Positions 43,389 to 49,716 of a DNA stretch of 49,716 nucleotides are shown in pieces (position 1 is the stretch's first letter; the number at the start of each line of letters is the position of its first letter). The position numbers and the translations under genes were made by a program. The notes under the pieces are model-generated. The model had not been told where the DNA came from. It worked only from the letters and a program-made list of their open reading frames with translations, and ran no database searches. The stretch is taken from positions 1 to 49,716 of the forward strand of contig DAHVNW010000012.1 in the NCBI GenBank assembly GCA_027319095.1, read 5' to 3'. The stretch is from a bacterium (GTDB lineage: Bacteria; SZUA-79; Acidulodesulfobacterales; Acidulodesulfobacteraceae).

Positions 43389-45014
43389 ATGGAACATTTA
43401 GATTTAAATACTTTAGGCGGACAAATGTCGGACGATTTTGCCGATTTCATAAAAAGCAACTTTCGCTCCATATACCTTAAAAAGAACCTGGTTTTTCCAT
43501 TAAAACTCAAAGAGGATGGCTATATAATTTTTACGGCGCAGGGAACGAAGGGCGATACCGTAAAGGACGTTATTTTAAAGCTGGGCGCGGAGGAATCGGA
43601 TGGCGACGATAATAATTATGCCGTTAAAACGCAAATAATCGACGAAAACGAATTAATCGGATTAATTAATTCATATTACGAATTTTCGTTAAAAAATAGG
43701 TCTGACGAAAAAGGGGCGAATGGAACAGGCGCGAAGAATGGAACAGGCGCGGACGAATGGAGCAGCGAAGGCAGTAATTTAGACGCTCTTAAAGCCATCG
43801 ACATAATAGACGTAACTTCCGACGCTCCGGCAATAAAACTTATAAACGCGCTAATATTGGAAGCTGTCAAGGAAAACGCATCGGATATTCATATAGAACC
43901 GTATTACGACCATGTGACCGTAAAGTTCAGGATAGACGGGTCTTTAGTCGAAAGAATTACCTTAAAACCCGGCGTGCTGCCTATTCTTGTTTCCAGAATT
44001 AAGGTTATGTCCAATTTGGATATTGCGGAAAAAAGACTGCCTCAGGACGGCAGAATAGAACTTACCGTAAAAAACAGACCGGTAGATATAAGGGTGTCGC
44101 TAATACCTACTATATTCGGCGAAAGAACTGTCTTAAGAATATTGGACAAATCCTTAAAATTATTCGATATTAAAGAGGTGGGTATATCGGAAGCTTATAT
44201 GAATTCTGTTTACGATAGCTTAAAAAAAACCCACGGTATGATTATATCTACCGGGCCGACAGGCTCGGGAAAAACGACCACGTTGTATTCGTTTATCAAT
44301 ACCGTAAAAACGCTATATCCAGATAAGAATATTATGACGGTCGAAGATCCGGTAGAATACCAGATAGGAGGAATTGCACAGATAAGCATTAATCCTAAAA
44401 TAGGCTTTACTTTCGCAACCGGCTTAAGGCATATATTAAGGCAGGACCCCGATATTATAATGATAGGCGAAATAAGGGATTTTGAAACGGCGGAAATAGC
44501 CGTTCAGTCTGCCCTTACCGGACACCTGGTTTTTTCTACGCTACATACTAACGATGCCGCAAGCGCCTTTACCAGGCTTACCGATATGGGAATAGAGCCT
44601 TTTTTGATATCTTCTTCGGTTTTAATACTTTTCGCTCAGAGACTTTTAAGGGTTTTATGCCCTAAATGCAAAGAGCCTGCCGTGGATTTTTTAAGCGGCG
44701 CAGGTTATTATCCAAAAATGCTCGATGAAGAATTCGGCGTGCCGTTAGAAGATATAAGAGGCAAAGAAATTTACAGGGCAAAGGGGTGCGATTTTTGCGC
44801 CCAGACCGGCTATAAGGGCAGAACCGCAGTTTACGAAATTTTAGAGATTAACGACGAAATCAGGTCGCTTGTCATGTCTAAGGCTTCAAGCTCGGAAATA
44901 AAAACCGCCGCAGTAAAAAACGGCATGAAAACGCTGCGCATGGAGGCGTTTAAGAAATTTGCCTCCGGAATTACCTCGATAGAGGAGATTATAAGAACGA
45001 CGCAGAAGGATTGA
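43389..45014 (+). CDS. gspE: Type II secretion ATPase GspE
   Basis: Cytosolic motor ATPase: Walker A 'GPTGSGKTTT' at about 289-298, Asp box and 'VEDPVEYQIGGIAQ', Walker B 'DPDIIMIGEIRDFETA' and the His box 'ALTGHLVFSTLHTNDA'. The C-terminal zinc site has 'CPKC' at about 423 and 'CDFC' at about 466. The N-terminal part holds a Gly/Thr/Asn-rich linker (about 108-128). 541 residues, normal. Its last 20 bases are echoed at 46577-46600. Confidence 0.95.
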   Translation: MEHLDLNTLGGQMSDDFADFIKSNFRSIYLKKNLVFPLKLKEDGYIIFTAQGTKGDTVKDVILKLGAEESDGDDNNYAVKTQIIDENELIGLINSYYEFSLKNRSDEKGANGTGAKNGTGADEWSSEGSNLDALKAIDIIDVTSDAPAIKLINALILEAVKENASDIHIEPYYDHVTVKFRIDGSLVERITLKPGVLPILVSRIKVMSNLDIAEKRLPQDGRIELTVKNRPVDIRVSLIPTIFGERTVLRILDKSLKLFDIKEVGISEAYMNSVYDSLKKTHGMIISTGPTGSGKTTTLYSFINTVKTLYPDKNIMTVEDPVEYQIGGIAQISINPKIGFTFATGLRHILRQDPDIIMIGEIRDFETAEIAVQSALTGHLVFSTLHTNDAASAFTRLTDMGIEPFLISSSVLILFAQRLLRVLCPKCKEPAVDFLSGAGYYPKMLDEEFGVPLEDIRGKEIYRAKGCDFCAQTGYKGRTAVYEILEINDEIRSLVMSKASSSEIKTAAVKNGMKTLRMEAFKKFASGITSIEEIIRTTQKD

Positions 45015-45061
45015 CCGGTCGATAAAGAAAAAGATTATTCCTCTAATTTTCTCTGCGGTTT
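44993..45061 (+). pseudogene. Relic of an outer-membrane-protein gene behind gspE
   Basis: Bases 44993-45046 align without gaps to 46577-46630 (45 of 54 positions by eye), which include the gspE tail and the first codons of the gene at 46610. The start ATG has become AAG. The following 15 bases (45047-45061) are identical to the 3' part of that gene around 47117-47131. This indicates an internally deleted copy of it. The remaining part of the gspE-gspF gap shows no gene. Confidence 0.6.
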
Positions 45062-45154
45062 GCGGATTCATAAGGATTTAAATATGCGTTAAAACTTATT
45101 TTTGAAGTATTTTAAGTAACTTATAATATTTAAATTAATTTATTACTTTAAATT

Positions 45155-46498
45155 ATGCCTGTTTTTAATTACGAAGCTTTCGACGAAAAAGGCAAAAAAA
45201 CTAAAGGGTATATAGAAGCCGATTTGAAGGAAGATGCTGCCGGTATTCTTAAATCCAAAGGGCTTTTCCCTTTTTCGGTAGAAGAAACAGGAACGACCGG
45301 AACAACAGGAATGACAAAAACGGCTGGAACGGCGCAGGCGGCAGTTGACTTTGAAACGACTTCGGGCGAAAAAGAAGGCAATATATCTAATTTACCGGTT
45401 TCTAAAATATCAGTTCAAATAAGCCGCTTATATAACGCGTTAAATAAAAAGATAGAAGCAAAACCGTCAAAAACTGAAATTCTCGTTTTTTTTAAGCAGC
45501 TTTATTCAATGGTTAAATCAGGTTCTACCTTGTATTCGGCGGTAAACGAGCTTAAAGACGAAGTAAAAAACGATTATTTTAAAAGGATACTCTCGGCGGT
45601 TTCCATGGATATCAAGGAAGGCGCCTCTTTTTCCGGCGCTATCTCCAAATATGATAATATTTTCGGAAGCCTGATAATTTATTCTATCAAAGCGGCGGAA
45701 GAATCCGGCAATATGACGTCCGTATTGAGCAAGCTAATCGCGCACCTCGAAGAAAGCATAAGCATTTCTAAAAAAATTAAAAACGCTTTAATTTACCCTT
45801 TTATTATGTCTGGGGTGGGCCTTGCTATTTTATTTTACATAATAGTCTATGTAGTCCCTATAATTTCTAAGGTTTTTAAGTCCATGCACCATTCCCTCCC
45901 GTTGCCGACGAGAGTCGTGCTTTTCACAAGTTTCTTGCTTTCGCACTATCTTATAATTATATTGATACTTGCCGCCTGCGGTTTTATTTATTTAAAAAGA
46001 TATATTTCGACCAAAAAAGGCAGGCTTAAGTTCGACGGCTTCGTATTAAAACTGCCCCTTCTTGGAAATTTCATGGCCATGGGGGAAATATACAACTTTT
46101 CAGCCAACCTTTCGATGCTTTTATCGGGAGGGCTGACCCTGCCAAGGGCGCTCGAAATCTCCTCTCTTAATTTTAAAAATACCGTCTTGAAGGGATATAT
46201 AGATACTGCAAAAGTTAGTTTAGAAGAAGGAAGGGGACTTTACGAACCGCTAAAGGATGCTAAATATTTTCCGTCCATGCTATTAAGGCTCATAAAAACC
46301 GGGGAAAAGAGCGGCAATCTGGACGAAATGATAAAGTCCGGCGCAGACATAATAAAAGACGAGATGGATTTTTTCGTCGCCAATTTTACCGCGCTTTTAG
46401 AGCCCGCTATGATTATTATTATGGGATTGGTAGTCGGTTTCATAGTAATCTCTATAATACTTCCTATTTTCGAAATGAGTTCGATGGTGCAAAGATAA
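45155..46498 (+). CDS. gspF: Type II secretion inner-membrane platform protein GspF
   Basis: Two T2SSF domains with membrane helices (about 210-235, 260-285 and 410-440), and the family blocks 'FFKQLYSMVKSGSTL', 'EESGNMTSVLSKL', 'LSMLLSGGLTLPRALEI' and 'IKTGEKSGNLDEMI'. The first 45 residues (FNYEAFDEKGKKTKGYIEAD) are the usual N-terminal module, followed by a Thr/Gly-rich linker not seen in most homologues. 447 residues, slightly above the usual 400. Confidence 0.93.
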   Translation: MPVFNYEAFDEKGKKTKGYIEADLKEDAAGILKSKGLFPFSVEETGTTGTTGMTKTAGTAQAAVDFETTSGEKEGNISNLPVSKISVQISRLYNALNKKIEAKPSKTEILVFFKQLYSMVKSGSTLYSAVNELKDEVKNDYFKRILSAVSMDIKEGASFSGAISKYDNIFGSLIIYSIKAAEESGNMTSVLSKLIAHLEESISISKKIKNALIYPFIMSGVGLAILFYIIVYVVPIISKVFKSMHHSLPLPTRVVLFTSFLLSHYLIIILILAACGFIYLKRYISTKKGRLKFDGFVLKLPLLGNFMAMGEIYNFSANLSMLLSGGLTLPRALEISSLNFKNTVLKGYIDTAKVSLEEGRGLYEPLKDAKYFPSMLLRLIKTGEKSGNLDEMIKSGADIIKDEMDFFVANFTALLEPAMIIIMGLVVGFIVISIILPIFEMSSMVQR

Positions 46499-46576
46499 AA
46501 AACAAGAATTAATTTTTAAATTTTTAGTTTAGTTATCTATGTGTAATAACATAGTAACGATAAATAGAAGATGTTG

Positions 46577-46600
46577 TAAGAACGACGCAGAGGGATTGAC
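46577..46600 (+). repeat. Duplicated gspE 3' end upstream of the outer-membrane-protein gene
   Basis: 'taagaacgacgcag.gggattgac' repeats the last codons and stop of gspE (44993-45016) with one change, outside any coding frame. It shows that this region was once copied together with the gene behind it. Confidence 0.7.
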
Positions 46601-46609
46601 GGATTAGTA

Positions 46610-47152
46610 ATGAAAAAAATTATTCCTCTATTATTAACGGCAATAATAATCTGTTTTATTAATAATATCAATCCAAATACCGCGGCTGCATCAAATATCT
46701 CGTTTAACGGGGTGGGGATAGTAATCGGCAGTTATCACTTTAATAACGACGGCAGCCATGCATGGAGGACAAAAACTTCTCGTTATAACGAATATAATCC
46801 AGGACTGACTGCATTTTTTAAAATAAACGGTAATCCGGTAATAGACGAGGCAGGTATTACTTATATTTCAAAAAACAGTTACGGCGTGCCTTCAATTTAT
46901 GTTTCCGTATACCGTAGACTATTCAATGCCGGTCCGGTCCAGTTCGATCTTGCCGCTGCCATTGCCACAGGTTACGGCAACAAAGTCGAACTTGCAAATA
47001 AATTAGGCGGGCTTCTTCCGATAGCGGGAATCAGCCTGATTATTTTTCGGCATGTAGAAGTAGATATTATCCCAGCCGGATATGCAGCCGGAAATAGTGT
47101 CGCAAACGAAATCTTTTTTTCTCTGCGGTTTACTGGTTTATCAAATTATTAA
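46610..47152 (+). CDS. Predicted secreted/outer-membrane beta-barrel protein, unknown function
   Basis: This 180-residue protein has a clear signal peptide (KKIIPLLLTAIIICFINNI... cut near AAASN, about 1-28) and alternating beta-strand sequence ending in aromatic 'FSLRFTGLSNY'. The region 'GSYHFNNDGSHAWRTKTSRYNEYNPGLTAFF' resembles small outer-membrane proteins of the PagP / lipid-A-modifying type, but the catalytic residues cannot be assigned, so this is only a shape similarity. A remnant of a second copy is found behind gspE. Confidence 0.5.
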   Translation: MKKIIPLLLTAIIICFINNINPNTAAASNISFNGVGIVIGSYHFNNDGSHAWRTKTSRYNEYNPGLTAFFKINGNPVIDEAGITYISKNSYGVPSIYVSVYRRLFNAGPVQFDLAAAIATGYGNKVELANKLGGLLPIAGISLIIFRHVEVDIIPAGYAAGNSVANEIFFSLRFTGLSNY

Positions 47153-47297
47153 GCCATTATTTTTATTTTAGTTTACATAATGTTTCTTATGGGACATACA
47201 TAGAAATAATTTATAAACAGAGTTTTGAAATATTATATGTACAATACTCCAAATTAAGTACTACATATTATTATTTTTTAGCAAACAAAGATGCTTA

Positions 47298-49715
47298 TTA
47301 AACGAGCCAGTTGATTATCTCGAAATTTTTATCCGGAATTACGGTTTCGAAATAACCGTTTACCGGAAAACGCTCTATTTCGGCAAGAAGATTATCTTTA
47401 TATGTAAGAACGGCGTAAAAATCCAAAAAATTATTTGGCTGAACCCTTAATGCAGAAATAGGAATAGACACCTCTATAATTTTTTTATAAGCGGCTTTTA
47501 TATCGGAATGCATACCATAGACGTTATCGCTGCCGTTACTGCTTGAAATGTTTCGTGTTTCGTTTTTTTTATTTGCTGCTTTATTTACTGCAAAATAATT
47601 TAATAATATATTCAAACTGTTATCAATATTAAATTCAAGTTTTAGTTCAATATTTGCTGGGTTAGTGAATTTTAATATAATAACTTTGCCGGGTAATTCG
47701 GAACGGTTTTTATCGCTTAAAAAATCGAACCTGATAAAAAATGCCGATTCGTTGAAACCGTATTGTATTTTTCTTATAAACCTGTCGGTATGCGCCATAG
47801 CTTTTCCGGATAATAAGCTTGGAAAGTAAACTGCGCTTCCGAGCCACTCGAAATAGTTATCCGCTATACCGTCTATATCCGGATATATATAAGAAACGAT
47901 TGCAAGGTTAGGCTTAACCGCCATTTTTTCTTCTATTAGAGGTATATAATATTCATCCGGCGGGTTATCGTTCAAAAATTTATAGACGTTAATTAAATGC
48001 GTCCTGTAAAGTTGGTCGTATTTTTCGTCTATTCCGGACGTCCTGTCTTCGCCGTACCACCAATTATAATCGCTCCCTTCCGCTATATAAATCTGTTCCA
48101 ATGCCGCTTTAAAATCCATGCCGGCTAAACCCGCATTTCCAGCACTTCCGATATTTTCAGCGTTTAATCCGTCCGTACTTTTTTTGTTATTTTTATTCTT
48201 TTGTATTTGCAGAATCAGATAATCCCTCGTTTGCGAAAGCAAATTCCATGCCTTATTATCTTCCCTGTCCCCTATCCAGATTCTAAAGTTATGGTTAATC
48301 CACGAACCCGGATAAATCATAGGAATATTATAAATTTTCGACAAATCGAAATCAGAAGAAAACGGATCCTGATTCCATTTAATGTCCGAAAATTTTTGAC
48401 CGGCATGCGCCTCCCGGTCATTTAGATTTGTTTTATCCCTATTTTCATAGGCAGAACCTATTTTTTCTATATATTCGCTAAAGGTAACGGTTTTTAAAAT
48501 ATCGGTATTATTAGATAAGCCCCCGTAAAGAAAGTTAAAAAAATCATACCCGTTGTTTTTATAATATTCCCATGCATTTTCTCCATCAAGTATTATAGGA
48601 ACGACAGCTAAACCGTTTTTATCGTAATTTTGCAAACTTAATGCCATATTTTTCAAGTTATTAATTAAATCGGCGGCGGCCGCTTTTGGTTCGTAGTTAG
48701 AATATTTGAAGCCTATAGAATCCGAAAGCGCCTTGTCCCTGAAAAATATATATAAATACCTGCCGCCTCTCTGTATGACATAAGGCCTGTAAAGAATTTT
48801 ACGGCTGTTTAAATCGGATAAATTAACCCCTATGGAATTCGAAAGAATTTCTTCGTCCGTGGCAACCCAGCTGACGCCGTTATCTAAAAAAAGTTTTAAT
48901 GCCATCTCGCTGACGCTTCCTTCGGACGGCCACATTCCTTTAACTTTATAACCGAATTGTTTGCCGAAGTAATCTAAAGAGCTTTTAATCTGATAAGCGG
49001 CGTCTTCTGGATGCCTGAACGGCTTGGGAATATTTATGCCGTCGTGGAAACCGGCTATATCCGTATCGCAAAGCAATGGCAGTATGGGGTGGTAATAAGG
49101 GCTTGCCGAAAGTTCGATTTGACCGGCTTCCGATAGCGATTTAATCGCCGGAAATATTTTGTTTAAAATTTCAGGTATTTTTTCCCTTATTAACTTGTTC
49201 TTTTCCTCCTCGGTAAATTTTTTGTCCTTAGATTTTAAAACCGTTAAAAAATCGTCCGACTCTATAGAAATGGGGTCGAACCAAAGAAGGTTGAATAAAA
49301 CTATTATATCCAGGTAATCCTGCGAATCGAATAACTTTATTTTTTCTTCTACTAAAGCTTCGGTTCCGGCATTTTTTAAGCGTTCGTAAAAACGGCTGAA
49401 CATTGCGCTTTTTTCTATAAATTTGTTGCTCGACGAACAGGCTGGGAAAAATCCTTGGATAATAAATAATTTATCTTCGGAGGAAAGTTCCGTTATTTTT
49501 TTATCGGATATGCTTAAAAATTTTTCATTTTTAAGCATATTTGCGTAGTTTTTTATATAGTCTTCCAATTGGACGAGCAAAGAAGGAGAATAGTTAAATA
49601 CTGCGTGAACTTCAGGATATTTTTTTAAAAGCGCCGCCATAAAATAATAATCTTTGGTGGCATGCAGCCGCGTCCACGGCATCAGCATTTCCCCGGTAAA
49701 ATTATCCTTATAATA
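47298..49715 (-). CDS. Glycoside hydrolase family 57 protein, N-terminus cut by window end
   Basis: The frame stays open to the last bases (YYKDNFTGEMLMPWTRLHATKDYY), which is the usual start region of GH57 enzymes just after a 'HQPYY' block, so the true start is a few residues outside. The Met at 49688 is internal. 'SASPYYHPILPLLCDTD', 'GMWPSEGSVSEMAL' (probable nucleophile region), 'WVATDEEIL' and 'VPIILDGENAWEYY' are the family's conserved regions. The C-terminal 200 residues are a beta-rich extra domain. Expected action is on alpha-glucans (amylase or amylopullulanase type); glycogen turnover is a likely role. No signal peptide is visible in the part present. Confidence 0.88.
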   Translation of the reverse strand, partial: YYKDNFTGEMLMPWTRLHATKDYYFMAALLKKYPEVHAVFNYSPSLLVQLEDYIKNYANMLKNEKFLSISDKKITELSSEDKLFIIQGFFPACSSSNKFIEKSAMFSRFYERLKNAGTEALVEEKIKLFDSQDYLDIIVLFNLLWFDPISIESDDFLTVLKSKDKKFTEEEKNKLIREKIPEILNKIFPAIKSLSEAGQIELSASPYYHPILPLLCDTDIAGFHDGINIPKPFRHPEDAAYQIKSSLDYFGKQFGYKVKGMWPSEGSVSEMALKLFLDNGVSWVATDEEILSNSIGVNLSDLNSRKILYRPYVIQRGGRYLYIFFRDKALSDSIGFKYSNYEPKAAAADLINNLKNMALSLQNYDKNGLAVVPIILDGENAWEYYKNNGYDFFNFLYGGLSNNTDILKTVTFSEYIEKIGSAYENRDKTNLNDREAHAGQKFSDIKWNQDPFSSDFDLSKIYNIPMIYPGSWINHNFRIWIGDREDNKAWNLLSQTRDYLILQIQKNKNNKKSTDGLNAENIGSAGNAGLAGMDFKAALEQIYIAEGSDYNWWYGEDRTSGIDEKYDQLYRTHLINVYKFLNDNPPDEYYIPLIEEKMAVKPNLAIVSYIYPDIDGIADNYFEWLGSAVYFPSLLSGKAMAHTDRFIRKIQYGFNESAFFIRFDFLSDKNRSELPGKVIILKFTNPANIELKLEFNIDNSLNILLNYFAVNKAANKKNETRNISSSNGSDNVYGMHSDIKAAYKKIIEVSIPISALRVQPNNFLDFYAVLTYKDNLLAEIERFPVNGYFETVIPDKNFEIINWLV

Positions 49716-49716
49716 G

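Overview
This is an AT-rich bacterial window, with Gram-negative character shown by a near-complete type II secretion system, a heptose nucleotidyltransferase and a secretin. The block tilS-ftsH-folP-cdaA-cdaR-glmM-pdxJ-acpS-nnr-CBS-tsaE-lysC-cimA resembles the order I know from deltaproteobacteria of the Geobacter type. Together with an sHdr sulfur-oxidation locus and a selenocysteine tRNA, this suggests a deltaproteobacterium-like lineage, possibly one of the acidophilic sulfur-cycling groups (Acidulodesulfobacterales / Sva0485). The taxonomic guess is inference only.

Region 1 (about 0.4-11.2 kb) is the most interesting part. It holds an ArsR-family regulator with a promoter-overlapping operator, then sHdr-type heterodisulfide-reductase-like subunits C1, B1, A, C2 and B2. 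Two tandem GcvH-like lipoate-binding proteins (LbpA) follow, then the dedicated lipoate-assembly genes: radical SAM LipS1, a lipoate-protein ligase fused to a DUF116-like cysteine-rich domain, and radical SAM LipS2. In known systems LipS1/LipS2 insert sulfur into an octanoyl group attached by the ligase on LbpA, and LbpA works with sHdr in oxidising sulfane or organic sulfur in the cytoplasm. Dispersed hairpin repeats sit at the borders of these modules.

Region 2 (11.2-28 kb) is mostly housekeeping: an OsmC-family protein, a 52-residue unknown, tRNA-lysidine synthetase, FtsH, folate, c-di-AMP, peptidoglycan-precursor, PLP, ACP, NADHX repair, t6A and aspartate-kinase/citramalate genes. A dihydrolipoyl dehydrogenase gene lies between tsaE and lysC and may serve the LbpA proteins of region 1.

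Region 3 (28-34.3 kb) has a YIP1-like membrane protein, class II aldolase, tRNA-Sec, an FxLYD-like membrane protein, TatA, tRNA-Ser(GGA), a tRNA-end-like relic, RfaE2, a PAS-GGDEF protein and CbiB.

Region 4 (34.3-46.5 kb) is a type II secretion locus split into a minus-strand arm (gspM, K, J, G, H, I) and a plus-strand arm (gspL, C, D, E, F). A gspN-like gene is inserted antisense between gspK and gspJ and overlaps the start of gspJ. No prepilin peptidase is seen. After it come a small predicted outer-membrane protein, with traces of an older duplication around gspE, and a glycoside hydrolase family 57 gene cut by the window end. The first gene, a crotonase-fold C-terminus, is cut by the window start.
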